From Desulfotomaculum copahuensis (lineage in GTDB: Bacteria > Bacillota > Desulfotomaculia > Desulfotomaculales > Desulfovirgulaceae), in NCBI RefSeq assembly GCF_001655685.1, contig NZ_LYVF01000158.1:156859-220858 (forward strand): a stretch of 64,000 bases of DNA, given 5' to 3'. Under the pieces are notes generated by a model. The model was not told the origin of the DNA, did not search any database, and saw nothing but the letters and a program-made list of their open reading frames with translations. Position 1 is the stretch's first letter. Every line of letters begins with the position of its first letter. Below are positions 44,399 through 53,719 of the stretch, piece by piece. The position numbers and the translations under genes were made by a program.

Positions 44399-45397
44399 TT
44401 ATGCACCTCCCGGCTGGTTTAGAACAAGCCCTGTTTTTTCCGCCGCCCGCAGCCTGGCGCTCCTGGCCCGGGGATTATCCGCCGTTTCTTTTGCCGACGG
44501 TTCCGCCGGATACGGGACGACCAGCCGCAGTACGGGGACGCGGCCACAGACGCAGACCGGGAATTGCGGCGGGCAAATACAGGGCGAAGACAGTTCCCGG
44601 AACAATTTTTTCACCACACGGTCTTCCAGCGAGTGAAAGGTGATGACGCAAATGCGGCCGCCCGGCCGCAAGAATCCAACCGCTTCCCGCAGGGCGCCCG
44701 GCAGTATTTCCAGTTCCCTGTTCACTGCGATGCGCAGCGCCTGAAAGGTGCGCCGCGCCGGATGGGGACCGGTACGCCGCGCGGCGGCCGGGACGGCTTT
44801 TTTGATCAGCGCAACCAGATCGAAAGTGGTTTTTAGGGGCCGGTACCGCCTTTCCCGGACGATAAACGAAGCAATGCGGGAGGCCCAGCGCTCCTCGCCG
44901 TAATCCCTGATTACAGCGGCCAATTCCCTTTCCGGCAGTGTATTGACCAGCTCTCCGGCCGTAACCCCGCCTCCGGGATCCATACGCATATCCAGCGGGC
45001 CGTCATGCAAGTAACTGAACCCCCGTCCGGCCCGGTCCAGTTGTGGTGAACTGACGCCCAGATCGTAAAGCAGGCCGTCGACCTGCTCCACTCCCAAACC
45101 AGTGAGCACCCGGGGCAAATTGACGAAATTTTCTCTAAACAGGTTGAGCCGGCGGGCATAGGGCGCCAGGCGATCCGCAGCCGCCGCCAGGGCGTCCGGA
45201 TCCTGATCCAGTCCGATCAACCATCCGTCCGGACCGGTACGGCGCAAAATGGCCAGGCTGTGCCCGGCCCCGCCCACGGTGCAGTCCACATAAACACCGC
45301 CGCTTTTCAGGTTCAATGCGGCCAGCACTTCTTCCAGCAACACCGGCTGGTGTGCAAAACCATTGCCTGCCGGAGAACCCATGCCATCCAAGTCCAC
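44399..45397 (-). CDS. rsmH: 16S rRNA (cytosine-1402-N4)-methyltransferase
   Basis: SAM-dependent rRNA methyltransferase (MraW). Motifs: [13 protein letters not shown] near the start, [16 protein letters not shown] (SAM loop), [48 protein letters not shown] and [16 protein letters not shown] 45397 has GGAG nine bases upstream; the ATG at 45406 directly abuts that site and is less likely. It follows mraZ by 69 bp and precedes ftsL. Confidence 0.95.
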   Translation of the reverse strand: MDLDGMGSPAGNGFAHQPVLLEEVLAALNLKSGGVYVDCTVGGAGHSLAILRRTGPDGWLIGLDQDPDALAAAADRLAPYARRLNLFRENFVNLPRVLTGLGVEQVDGLLYDLGVSSPQLDRAGRGFSYLHDGPLDMRMDPGGGVTAGELVNTLPERELAAVIRDYGEERWASRIASFIVRERRYRPLKTTFDLVALIKKAVPAAARRTGPHPARRTFQALRIAVNRELEILPGALREAVGFLRPGGRICVITFHSLEDRVVKKLFRELSSPCICPPQFPVCVCGRVPVLRLVVPYPAEPSAKETADNPRARSARLRAAEKTGLVLNQPGGA

Positions 45398-45466
45398 CGG
45401 ATACATCTCCTTTGATCCGGTCCGCCTGTACCTGTCCGTTACCTGTCCGGAAGGGAACAGGTCATT

Positions 45467-45904
45467 TTAGATGCCCAGGTCGAAGTCCACAATCTTTTCG
45501 GCAATCTGCTCGACCGAACCGGCCGCCCGGTCGTTATAATCACGCCAGCGCCCGGCGGACCAGATCTCCACCCGGGAGGACACGCCGATAACCACCACAT
45601 CTTTTTCCAGGGCAGCATATTCCCGCAGGTTGCCTGGAATAAGTATTCTGCCCTGCTTATCCACTTCACATTCACACGCGCCGGCAAAGAAAAAACGCAC
45701 AAAGGCCCGGGCATCAGCCCTGGTGAAGGGCAAGGAGCGCATTTTGCTTTCCAGTGCCGTCCATTCCTGAGGGGGATAGGCAAACAGGCACCCGTCCAAG
45801 CCCTTTGTCAATACAAATTTGTCGCCCAGGCCTTCGCGGAAGCGGGCTGGTATAATCAATCTTCCTTTGGCATCAATGGTATGCTGGAATTCTCCCATAA
45901 ACAA
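45467..45904 (-). CDS. mraZ: Transcriptional regulator MraZ
   Basis: First gene of the dcw operon; a ring-forming AbrB-like DNA-binding protein that controls its own operon. The 145 residues begin [19 protein letters not shown] and carry two SpoVT-AbrB-like repeats, each with a DxxGR loop: [14 protein letters not shown] and [14 protein letters not shown]. The TTG start is supported by GGGGTGA seven bases upstream and by the conserved MFMGE start. Five phased GTGG boxes precede it (45916-45963), as expected for autoregulation. Confidence 0.96.
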   Translation of the reverse strand: MFMGEFQHTIDAKGRLIIPARFREGLGDKFVLTKGLDGCLFAYPPQEWTALESKMRSLPFTRADARAFVRFFFAGACECEVDKQGRILIPGNLREYAALEKDVVVIGVSSRVEIWSAGRWRDYNDRAAGSVEQIAEKIVDFDLGI

Positions 45905-45915
45905 CGGCGGTCACC

Positions 45916-45963
45916 CCACTGCAATCCACGATGCCTCCACTTTAAACCACTTTCACCCACTTT
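45916..45963 (-). promoter_or_regulatory. MraZ-binding repeat array
   Basis: Minus-strand GTGG boxes at 45957-45960, 45947-45950, 45937-45940, 45926-45929 and 45916-45919 are spaced 10, 10, 11 and 10 bp. The three farthest from the gene read AAAGTGG, the Gram-positive MraZ-box form. The array runs from 59 to 12 bp upstream of mraZ. Confidence 0.75.
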
Positions 45964-45998
45964 ATTCGCGACCGGGAAGAAAATTCCTGCCGGTAAAT

Positions 45999-46028
45999 AA
46001 AAAAAATTCCGGGCCGCACCCGGATTTT
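45999..46028 (-). terminator. Terminator ending the 46-48 kb operon
   Basis: TCCGGG pairs with CCCGGA around a CCGCA-type loop, followed on the minus strand by eight T. It lies 97 bases past the PHP phosphatase stop and insulates the dcw promoter from it. Confidence 0.85.
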
Positions 46029-46124
46029 CAATTCAGATGTTCGTTTCCGGACCTTCGCGTGTCGCCCCTCCGGTACGGCCATCTCCCTTCGGCGCGCCAC
46101 TTTCACACAAACGTCTTTAAGCGG

Positions 46125-46928
46125 TTATATTTTAATCATCCGGCGCCGGCGGCCTTTAAACACCGCCACCTCCCGGTAACCGGCCTGTTGCAGCCAGGAC
46201 AGCGCCGCAGCCATTCCCCGCCCCACCTGCTGCGGCTGGTGGGCGTCGGAACCGGTGGTCGCCGGTACCCCGTACCGCCGGCAGATTTCAAGCATTTTCA
46301 GTGCCGGATAGATTTCCCGTGCCGGCGCCGCCAGGCCCGCGGTATTCACTTCCAGGCAGATGCCGCTGTCAGCCAGTACACGGGCTGTTTCTTCATACAG
46401 AGGGGTCAAATCAAGCTGTGGCCGGCAACCGAATTTTTTAATCAAATCCGGATGGGCCAGCACATCGAACAGGCCGCTGGCGGCGGCACGCTGCAGCAGG
46501 GCAAAATATTGCCGGTAAAGTTCATCCACGTCCCTTCGGGCGTATTCGTCCACCAGCGCCGGATTGTCAAAACCCCACCCGTCCAGGTAGTGTACCGAAC
46601 CGATGACATAATCAAAGGGGTATCCGGACAGCAAACCGGCCAGTTGTCCTTCAAAACCCGGTATGTAGTCGGCTTCAATGCCGAGGGCGAGATCCAGGGC
46701 CGGGTTTTCATCCTGCAGTTGCCGCACCCGGAGCACATAACGGGGCAGTTCCTCCGGGTCCATGGCCAGGCCGCGGTCACGCTGTTCCGGCGGCAGCCAG
46801 TAGATGGGGATGTGGTCGGCAAAGCCGCCATGCGTAATCCCCGCCCGCCGGGCGGCGGCCACGAATTCCTCCATCCGTCCGCCAGCGTGGCCGCAACGGC
46901 GGGTATGCCAGTGCAGATCGGGTAGCAA
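46125..46928 (-). CDS. PHP-domain phosphatase, histidinol-phosphatase (HisJ/HisK) family
   Basis: Metal-dependent phosphoesterase. The 267 residues show the PHP metal motifs LHWHTRRCGHA, GFADHIPIYW, GIEADYIPG, GSVHYLDGWGFDN, VLAHPDLIKKFG, LEVNTAGL and TGSDAHQPQQVG, with all histidines and aspartates present. TTG 46928 (AAGGGG upstream) is chosen; it lies one base after the stop of the preceding gene. No other his genes are near, so histidinol phosphatase is a family-level name, not proof. Operon with the MetE/UROD-like gene. Confidence 0.88.
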   Translation of the reverse strand: MLPDLHWHTRRCGHAGGRMEEFVAAARRAGITHGGFADHIPIYWLPPEQRDRGLAMDPEELPRYVLRVRQLQDENPALDLALGIEADYIPGFEGQLAGLLSGYPFDYVIGSVHYLDGWGFDNPALVDEYARRDVDELYRQYFALLQRAAASGLFDVLAHPDLIKKFGCRPQLDLTPLYEETARVLADSGICLEVNTAGLAAPAREIYPALKMLEICRRYGVPATTGSDAHQPQQVGRGMAAALSWLQQAGYREVAVFKGRRRRMIKI

Positions 46929-46929
46929 C

Positions 46930-48006
46930 CTAAATTTCCCCTTTCTGAACCTTATGTGCCACTTCCCGGTTGAGCGCATAGATACGACCGGCCAGTTCCC
47001 CGGGCAAAAGGCCGGTGCCGCAGGCCGGTGTGATTATAGCCTGGCGTTGCAGCAACCCGCGGTCCACCCCCCGCCGGCACAGCCCGTCCCAGTACCCGGA
47101 CAGCCTTTTTAGCAAGCTGTTTGCGTCCTCGCAGTATGCTTCTTCGGCCGTGGGCACCACTCCCCAGGCCAGCACGCCGCCCTGCTGTAAAAAGGCATTC
47201 AATTCCCGCGCGTAGGGGAACAGTGAAGCACCGAAGTTATAGGCATCCAGGTTGATAATATCCAAATCGCATCCGGTGAGCAAGGACCAGTCTACAGCCG
47301 CGCACGAATGCACACCGGTCAGGGCGCCGGCCCGGCGGACGGCCTCAAAGACGGCATTCAAATCATCCCGGATCATCTGCCGGGTCACAGTAATGTAATT
47401 GGACTGGCCGTAAACACTCACCGCCGGTTCATCCACAAAGATAATCGCCGGCCGGCCCGCGCCGGCCAGGGTTTTGGCCTGCCACAGGGCGTGCATGGCC
47501 AGTGTTTTAACCACCAGTTCGCGGAGTTGCTCTTCGTAATAGGCCAGCCGGCCGGCGCGGTTTTTTAACTGAAAGGCAATGGTCAACGGACCGGCCAGGT
47601 GCCCTTTGAAATAGTGTGCTTCCCCGGTTCCGTGACTGCGTATATAGTCCAGGAAGGCATAAAAGCCCGCCGCCGCCTCCCGGGGAAAGGCAAAGGCCTG
47701 CAGCGCCTTCTCATCGCCGGCTTCGGCCGCCAGATAGGTGGTGTAAAAATCCGTCAACCGTTCCGGCCAGGCGGGATGGCTGTCATCAAAAAAGGCGCGC
47801 CCGTCTTCAATACTCAACAGTCCGGCGGCCAGCAGCGGGTTGAGGAACTGAAAAACAAACCCTTCCCGGCCGCCCCGCCGGGGCAGTTGCGGCCAGTGGG
47901 GGATTTGCGGCAGATGGCTGAAGATCAGCGGCAGCGCCTGTCCCGGTTCGAGATAGGGCAGGCTGCCGATGCCGGTGGCCAGACCGCCGGGAGCAAAACC
48001 GGCCAT
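46930..48006 (-). CDS. MetE/UROD-superfamily protein with putative zinc site
   Basis: A 358-residue TIM-barrel protein related to cobalamin-independent methionine synthase (MetE C-terminal half) and uroporphyrinogen decarboxylase. It opens GLATGIGSLPYLEPGQAL, and has GHLAGPLTIAFQL, FVDEPAVSVYGQ, and GVHSCAAVDWSLL with a His-x-Cys pair. The last combines with a later cysteine in TPACGTGLLP to form a MetE-like zinc site that could activate a thiol. It is too short for full MetE. The natural methyl donor and acceptor are unknown. ATG 48006 (GGAAGGAG upstream) is chosen; the long upstream frame only shadows a small gene. Confidence 0.8.
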   Translation of the reverse strand: MAGFAPGGLATGIGSLPYLEPGQALPLIFSHLPQIPHWPQLPRRGGREGFVFQFLNPLLAAGLLSIEDGRAFFDDSHPAWPERLTDFYTTYLAAEAGDEKALQAFAFPREAAAGFYAFLDYIRSHGTGEAHYFKGHLAGPLTIAFQLKNRAGRLAYYEEQLRELVVKTLAMHALWQAKTLAGAGRPAIIFVDEPAVSVYGQSNYITVTRQMIRDDLNAVFEAVRRAGALTGVHSCAAVDWSLLTGCDLDIINLDAYNFGASLFPYARELNAFLQQGGVLAWGVVPTAEEAYCEDANSLLKRLSGYWDGLCRRGVDRGLLQRQAIITPACGTGLLPGELAGRIYALNREVAHKVQKGEI

Positions 48007-48032
48007 CAAAATCACTCCTTCCCGGAAAAATA

Positions 48033-48200
48033 TTACTTCGCCCGTGGCGTTCCTTCCGCCTCCGCCTGCAACCGCTCGAGGGCTTCCTCCAGCTCTTCCA
48101 GTTCCTGCAGCATGTGCGGCCTTACCGAGTGGGCCGGCAAACGCCGGCGCAAGTCGGCAATGCGCTGCTCCAGTGTCCTGATTTCCTCTTCCCGGGTCAT
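48033..48200 (-). CDS. Small coiled-coil protein of unknown function
   Basis: A 55-residue reading frame starting MTREEEIRTLEQRIADLRRR, with AAGGGGG nine bases before the ATG. It is predicted almost fully helical, with heptads of Leu/Ile (LEQRIADL, LQELEELEEALERL) and many Glu/Arg, so probably a short coiled-coil dimer. It lies between the GH15 gene and the MetE-like gene with tight spacing on both sides (17 and 26 bp), consistent with an operon. No family recognised. Confidence 0.65.
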   Translation of the reverse strand: MTREEEIRTLEQRIADLRRRLPAHSVRPHMLQELEELEEALERLQAEAEGTPRAK

Positions 48201-48217
48201 TTTGCCCATCCCCCTTG

Positions 48218-50275
48218 TTAATAAACCTGGCGGTTGACTGGGTTGTCAATCACCGCACAAACATCGCCCGTCAGTTCACGATATTTTTCCAGATATTCAA
48301 CCACTGCGATTACAAAACTGCCGTGTGACCAGGTCAACGGCGCAACCGAGAGCGGCTCCCCCGTTTCCGGATGCACCTGTTCGGGCATGACGCCGGTATC
48401 CAGGGCATAAACCGCGGCCCAATGAATCAGGGCCAGGGCCGGTTTCAGTTCATCCACCGCACCGGCCACCGCAATGTACCAGCGGGCCAGCCAAAGGGTG
48501 GAAATAATCCAGGGATTGCCGGGAATGCGCTCAATATCGTCGCTGCGCCGGAAATAATAGTCGTTCTTGTAGCGGGCCAGCCCGCCGATACCCGTTTTGA
48601 TCCACAATCCCTGTTCAATGGCCCGGACTGTCGCCTTCACCCGGGGATCGCCGGCCGGCAACAGGCCGAAAAGGAAAACGCCCATGGTGCTGCTTTCCAG
48701 AGTATCGTCACGGCGCAAATTCCAGTCTTCCCTTTCCACCAGTTCACCCTGTTCATTGCTCCGGCGCAGGTCCACATCTTTACTTTCCGAGATCAACCCG
48801 CGCACAAAACGGCCCAACTTGTGGCTGTAAAAATGCTCCTCCACTCCCGTCTTGATTTGTTCAGCCCGGGCGCGGTAGCCGTTGGCCCGTCCAAATTCAC
48901 AAAACAAGTCAGCGAAAGCGGCGGCCACCGTCAGGCTTCCGTAAACGGCCGCCGCCGTAAAAGTGAAGATGCCCCATCTTTCTTCCCACAAATCATAACT
49001 TTCCAGGGGCAGGTTGAGCTGATCGTCGATGTAACCGGACATGAAATCGGCCATCGGCCGCACCAGGCTGCGGTAGTAATCGTGGGCAAACTCCAGGTCC
49101 TGGTAATACTGGTAGTATTCCCAAAGCGCCAGCAGCACCAGTGCCGTTTCATCCTCCTGAATGGGCAACTGCCTCCCTTTCAGCCAGGGATGCCAACTGG
49201 AACCAACCGTGCCGTCGGGATTGTATTTATGTAAAAGATAGCCGCCATCGGTAAGCACATTGGCGCAAAAGGCAAAAAACTCCTTGACCATGTGGCCGTA
49301 GCCGGCACGGATCAATGCCCGCGCCACCAGCGCCCCGTCCCGCGGCCACAGGTAGCAATAATGATCCCGGTTGGTTTGCATAATATCACTGTCGGCGGCG
49401 GCAATGATGGCCCCGTGATGATCCACGTGCGTACGAATAATCAGCAGGCTGCGGCGGTATATTTCCGCCACCCGCGGCGGCAGATCGGCAAAATCCGCCG
49501 GCACCCGGGCAAGCCAGTGACGCCAGTAGGCGTCGATCCGGTACAACAGGTTTTCCGGGCCGTTTTGCAACACCTGGGAGTTCAGCTGACGCACTTCCTG
49601 CAAATTGTGCCCGGCGGCAATCCAGTAAAAGATCTCCTTTTCCTCGCCGGCAGCCAGGCAAAGCTTGAAGCCGATGGTGCTGTCCACCGACCCCTGGGCA
49701 ATCGGATTGCCGGTCAAATCGCCGTCCTCGGCATCCCGCCAGGTGCCCTCGGCGCCGGCAAAGCGCTTGATGCCGGTGGCGAACATGTCAAAACGGTTTT
49801 GACCGCAAAGACCGTTAACCATAAAATAACGGTTCTTTTTATAATGATAAATGGTATGGGTCTGGGGATCGTACAGGGCGGTATCCCCCACCTCAGTCTC
49901 GTCAATGGAAAAATCCTGGGTGAAAAATACCCGGATTTCCCGTTTCCGCGCGGCACAATTTTTTACCTTCAACCGCTTCAAATAAATGTTATCGTGATAG
50001 TGCACACCATCCCGGCTCTCCAGTTCGATTTCCAATCCTTCGTGCCGGGCCGGCGTAAGCGCAATCAAAGAATCTTCCATGTATCCCGGGTGCTTCTGCC
50101 AGGCCGGTTCGTTCAACCAGCTGAATTTACCCTCCACCCAGAAACCCATCCGGTTTCTGTAGCCCATGATATGATTCCATTGTCCGACATATGGATAATA
50201 AAAGTCCCGCATGCTCAAGTTGGGACCGAAAGTGACCAGAATATTGCCGTTCCCGGCAACCAGCGGCCGTGTCAT
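48218..50275 (-). CDS. GH15-family glycoside hydrolase (glucoamylase/trehalase-like)
   Basis: Likely cytoplasmic hydrolase of alpha-glucans or trehalose. From ATG 50275 (GGGGGG six bases upstream) 685 residues: an N-terminal beta domain (NGNILVTFGPNLSMRDFYYP, residues about 5-270) and an (alpha/alpha)6 barrel. Barrel motifs are CYLWPRDGALVARALI, the general-acid region YDLWEERWG, and the second acidic site GVMPEQVHPETGEP with PLTWSHGSF. No signal peptide. It follows the GH57-GT4 gene, from which a terminator-like hairpin separates it. Substrate between maltodextrin and trehalose cannot be settled here. Confidence 0.88.
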   Translation of the reverse strand: MTRPLVAGNGNILVTFGPNLSMRDFYYPYVGQWNHIMGYRNRMGFWVEGKFSWLNEPAWQKHPGYMEDSLIALTPARHEGLEIELESRDGVHYHDNIYLKRLKVKNCAARKREIRVFFTQDFSIDETEVGDTALYDPQTHTIYHYKKNRYFMVNGLCGQNRFDMFATGIKRFAGAEGTWRDAEDGDLTGNPIAQGSVDSTIGFKLCLAAGEEKEIFYWIAAGHNLQEVRQLNSQVLQNGPENLLYRIDAYWRHWLARVPADFADLPPRVAEIYRRSLLIIRTHVDHHGAIIAAADSDIMQTNRDHYCYLWPRDGALVARALIRAGYGHMVKEFFAFCANVLTDGGYLLHKYNPDGTVGSSWHPWLKGRQLPIQEDETALVLLALWEYYQYYQDLEFAHDYYRSLVRPMADFMSGYIDDQLNLPLESYDLWEERWGIFTFTAAAVYGSLTVAAAFADLFCEFGRANGYRARAEQIKTGVEEHFYSHKLGRFVRGLISESKDVDLRRSNEQGELVEREDWNLRRDDTLESSTMGVFLFGLLPAGDPRVKATVRAIEQGLWIKTGIGGLARYKNDYYFRRSDDIERIPGNPWIISTLWLARWYIAVAGAVDELKPALALIHWAAVYALDTGVMPEQVHPETGEPLSVAPLTWSHGSFVIAVVEYLEKYRELTGDVCAVIDNPVNRQVY

Positions 50276-50321
50276 ATAATCCCCCCGTTTACATTTTAAC
50301 ATTTTTTTCGACCCGGCGAAA

Positions 50322-50368
50322 TATAAAATAAAGCCGCCGCTACCGGACAGTGTCCGGTCCCGGCGGCA
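50322..50368 (-). terminator. Terminator after the GH57-GT4 gene
   Basis: GCCGCC arms flank an inner ACCGGACA/TCCGGT stem. On the minus strand the hairpin is followed by TTTATTTTATATTT. It lies 21 bases past the GH57-GT4 stop. Confidence 0.7.
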
Positions 50369-50388
50369 CACGCATTTCAACCGGCCAT

Positions 50389-53184
50389 TCAGCGCTCACC
50401 GGCCTCACGGTAAACATCCCTGGTTTCCGTGGCGATGTAATACCAGTCATAGCGGGTGATAATTTTACGCCAGGCCTTCTGGCACAGCTCCTGCGCCAGA
50501 AGCGGATTGGCCAGCAACTCGGCGGTGTAATGACCCAGCATGCCGGCGTTTTCCGGCGGCACCTTGAAACCATCCACACCGTGCTCCACTATATCCTGCA
50601 AACCGCCGGTGTCGGTCACGATCACCGGCACCCGGGCGGCCATGGCTTCCAAGGCTACAATCCCGAACGGTTCATACAAACTGGGGAAAACAGCCACCCG
50701 GGCTTGCTCCAGCAAACGGTTGCGCCCCAAATCGTCAACAAACCCGGCGAAGGACACCCGGCCTTCAAGCGCCAATTCCTGCACGCGCCCCTGCAGGTGG
50801 TCCTGGTAGGGTCCCCGTCCGGCCACCACCAGCCTGGCCCCGGGCACCCGTGAAAGGACGGCGGGAAACGACTCCAGCAGGACCTGTACCCCCTTTTCCG
50901 GTACCAGACGCCCCATAAACAATACGGTGGGGACTCCGCCGCGGGTGTCCAGATCCGCGCAATCCGGCTCCCGGCTGCGCCCGGCGAGCAAGTTGGCCGG
51001 GTCGACGCCGTTTGGAATAACACGCACTTTGCCATCCGGCAGGCCGAACAGGCCGGTTACCTCTTCAGCCATATAGTTGCTGCAGCAGATCACCCGCACC
51101 GCTTCGTTGGTCAACTGCGCTTCCCGGGAGTGGATGTGGCGCTGCAGGGCGGTGTGAATGCCGTGGTTGCGCCCGTGTTCCGTGGCGTGAATAGTGGCCA
51201 CCAAAGGCACGCCGTACCGGTCCCGGATCTGCAGGCCGGCCTCCCCGACCAGCCAGTCGTGGGCATGCACCAGATCCGGACGTCCCCATTGCTCCGTCAC
51301 CCGGTCCGACAACGCACTCATTCCCCGGTTCATCTGCCCCACCCAGGTTAGAAAGTCAGCGGCCGTAAGCTGTTCCGGGGCCAGACGGTGCACATGCACC
51401 CCCTGTTGCAGGGAATAGGCGTCTTCCCCCGGCACCGGACAGGTAATCACATGCACCTCGTCACCATGACGGATCAGTGCCCGGGAAAGGTCGTAAACAT
51501 GCCTGGCCAGGCCGCCCACCGTCCCCGGGGGATATTCCCAGGACAGCATGAGGATCCGGAAATGTGCGCGGCCGGCGCCGTAATCCCGGTAGCGTCCCTG
51601 CCGGTGCCGGCTGTAGATCGAAAAATCCAACCCGGGGAAAATATTGTCCGCATGTTCCAGTTCGTTTAAAAAGACTTCTTCAATGTTCCCCTGCTCAATC
51701 TGATCAGCCAACCGGTTAAACCGGTACACATGCTCACGGATCCTTTTTTCCGCATACTGCACCACTGTACCGACCTTGATAATAAAAGCCCAGTCGCTGC
51801 TCTGGGCCAGCAGGAGTTCCCGGGCGGCCTGGTTTAAGGCACGGCGTTTCAAGCCCTGCGCCCCGGCATGCAAATCGGCCAGGTCGACCATCCGGCCCTC
51901 GGCATGATGCAGGTGCCGGTAGATCCAGTCATTTCCGGGGTTCAGCCAGACCAGGCTGTACCCGCCCTCCCCCCAACTGCTCATCGGCAGTTCCACAGCC
52001 TGCAACTCGCGGTGCTTTTGCAGGTATTCGCCGGGAGTGGTCATGCGCACCGTATCCTGTTCGGCGTATATCTTGCGGCACAATTGATCAACCCATTGCG
52101 GCCCCTCATACCACCAGTGGCCGAAGAGTTCCGCGTCGTAAGGGGCCACCACCACCGGCGGCAGGGACATGTGCCGGGAATGAAAGGCAACCTGCTGCCG
52201 GCGGTTGAAAAGGAAGTTGGCCGCGTGTTCGGCCGACCGCCGGGCGGCCGCTTCCGGCCGGTAAATTTCCTTGTGCGGACCCGGTCCGGTGATCCGGTAA
52301 TACTTGAAACCGGTATCCACCCGGATATTACCGGACGGCAAAAATGGTTTCAAATAGTCCAGCTCGAGATCATAACCAATATCCCGGTAAAATTCCCGGT
52401 AGTCATAATCACCGGGGTAGCCGGCCTGCCTGTCCCAAACCTGGCGTGAACTCTCCGGATCCCGGGCGAAAACAGCCACTCCCGAGCGACAGGCCGCGGG
52501 CGCCAGCACCCCGTTCACAGGTGCCGGGTCGGCATGCAGCAAACCATGGGTGTCCACGAAGAAGTAGTGCACGCCAAATTCCTTCAGCAATTGATCCACC
52601 CCGGAGGTATAACCGCATTCCGGAAGCCACATACCGGCCGGGGGACGGCCGAAATGCCGGGTGAAATAGTCAACTGCCGTGCCAATCTGGGCACGCATGG
52701 CCTCTTTGGTCCGCATCAGGGGCAGGTAGCCGTGGGTGGCGCCGCAAGTAATCAGTTCCAACTTGCCCAACGCCTGCAGGGCGCTGAAGGCCTGAATCAA
52801 GTTGCAATCATACTTTTCCGCGAACATCCGCCGGGCGCCCTTTAATTTTCCCAGGTAAAACAGGGCCAGGGAACGCAATTCCGCATCCTGCGCGGTACGC
52901 TGGTATTCAGATTCACCCAGGCGGATCATGGTATCCAGGTAATCCAGGTAACGCCGCTGCAACAAAGGATCGGTAAACATGGTTAAAAGCGGCGGGGACA
53001 GGGAGAAGGTCAACCGGAAATCCACCCCGTCCCCGACCAGACCTTCAAATACTTCAATCAGCGGCAGATAACATTCGGTCACCGCCTCAAAAAACCAGCG
53101 TTCCTCCAGATAGTCCGGACGCTCCGGATGACGTACGAAAGGCAGGTGCGCATGCATGACCAGGGCCAAATAACCGGTAGACAA
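50389..53184 (-). CDS. GH57 branching enzyme-like domain fused to GT4 glycosyltransferase
   Basis: A 931-residue two-enzyme fusion. Residues about 1-530 are a GH57/DUF1957 module with MHAHLPFVRHPE, nucleophile Glu189 in WLPECGY, acid Asp350 in APYDAELFGHWW, and the C-terminal DUF1957 helical part. This resembles thermophile 1,4-alpha-glucan branching enzymes. Residues about 541-931 are a GT4 synthase module with LSWEYPPGTVGGLARHV, HAHDWLVG, VRVIPNGVDP, FMGRLVPEKGV and SLYEPFGIVALEAMA (E-x7-E). Together they could build and branch a storage glucan. TTG start with GGAGGAG upstream. Probably one operon with the DUF4912 gene. Confidence 0.92.
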   Translation of the reverse strand: MSTGYLALVMHAHLPFVRHPERPDYLEERWFFEAVTECYLPLIEVFEGLVGDGVDFRLTFSLSPPLLTMFTDPLLQRRYLDYLDTMIRLGESEYQRTAQDAELRSLALFYLGKLKGARRMFAEKYDCNLIQAFSALQALGKLELITCGATHGYLPLMRTKEAMRAQIGTAVDYFTRHFGRPPAGMWLPECGYTSGVDQLLKEFGVHYFFVDTHGLLHADPAPVNGVLAPAACRSGVAVFARDPESSRQVWDRQAGYPGDYDYREFYRDIGYDLELDYLKPFLPSGNIRVDTGFKYYRITGPGPHKEIYRPEAAARRSAEHAANFLFNRRQQVAFHSRHMSLPPVVVAPYDAELFGHWWYEGPQWVDQLCRKIYAEQDTVRMTTPGEYLQKHRELQAVELPMSSWGEGGYSLVWLNPGNDWIYRHLHHAEGRMVDLADLHAGAQGLKRRALNQAARELLLAQSSDWAFIIKVGTVVQYAEKRIREHVYRFNRLADQIEQGNIEEVFLNELEHADNIFPGLDFSIYSRHRQGRYRDYGAGRAHFRILMLSWEYPPGTVGGLARHVYDLSRALIRHGDEVHVITCPVPGEDAYSLQQGVHVHRLAPEQLTAADFLTWVGQMNRGMSALSDRVTEQWGRPDLVHAHDWLVGEAGLQIRDRYGVPLVATIHATEHGRNHGIHTALQRHIHSREAQLTNEAVRVICCSNYMAEEVTGLFGLPDGKVRVIPNGVDPANLLAGRSREPDCADLDTRGGVPTVLFMGRLVPEKGVQVLLESFPAVLSRVPGARLVVAGRGPYQDHLQGRVQELALEGRVSFAGFVDDLGRNRLLEQARVAVFPSLYEPFGIVALEAMAARVPVIVTDTGGLQDIVEHGVDGFKVPPENAGMLGHYTAELLANPLLAQELCQKAWRKIITRYDWYYIATETRDVYREAGER

Positions 53185-53207
53185 TGTGCTGCTCCTCCGT
53201 TCATTAG

Positions 53208-53702
53208 TTAGTTATGCTCCTGCCGCCGGTAAAAATCGATCGACCCGGGCAGTTGTCCGGTTGCAGTTTCCTGTGCCGGCGCCGCGGCGACAGTCAGATC
53301 CACGGCGACCAGTGCATGTTCACCGGGGCGGGAAGACAACCCGACCCGCGGTGTCTGCACCCGGTTGGAACGCAAAATAGGATAAAAAACGTGATCAGAA
53401 CCGTAATAACCCAGTTCGCTGCAATAACTGCGGCCTGGTGACAAATCGCAAAAGTACCAGTCGCTGGTAAAAGGGGGCAAATTGATTTCCGTCCACAGCT
53501 TTCCCTGCCCGTCCAGCCAGCAACCGGGGCCGTTTCCGTTTATTTCGTAAAGCCTGAGGTGCAGGCCGCCATATCCGGCCACGGCAAGCCACTGCCCGTT
53601 GGACAGTTCCCAATAAGCAAAAATTACCTCCGGGTTTTGTACCAGTAATACCAGCGTGTTTTCCTGGTAAGCGCCCGGCAGGCACACATTTTCAGTGATC
53701 AT
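53208..53702 (-). CDS. DUF4912 protein
   Basis: A 164-residue protein of the DUF4912 family, beta-rich and probably carbohydrate-related by context. Visible segments: LVLLVQNPEVIFAYWELS at the start, LRLYEING, WYFCDLSPGRSYCSELGYYG and FYPILRSNRVQTPR. The WEL and ELG(Y) residues are typical. The ATG has GGGGGGTG upstream. It precedes the GH57-GT4 gene by 23 bp. DUF4912 proteins are commonly encoded next to GH57 genes, which supports a helper role in glucan metabolism. No catalytic residues can be assigned. Confidence 0.85.
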   Translation of the reverse strand: MITENVCLPGAYQENTLVLLVQNPEVIFAYWELSNGQWLAVAGYGGLHLRLYEINGNGPGCWLDGQGKLWTEINLPPFTSDWYFCDLSPGRSYCSELGYYGSDHVFYPILRSNRVQTPRVGLSSRPGEHALVAVDLTVAAAPAQETATGQLPGSIDFYRRQEHN

Positions 53703-53719
53703 TTATGACACCCCCCACT

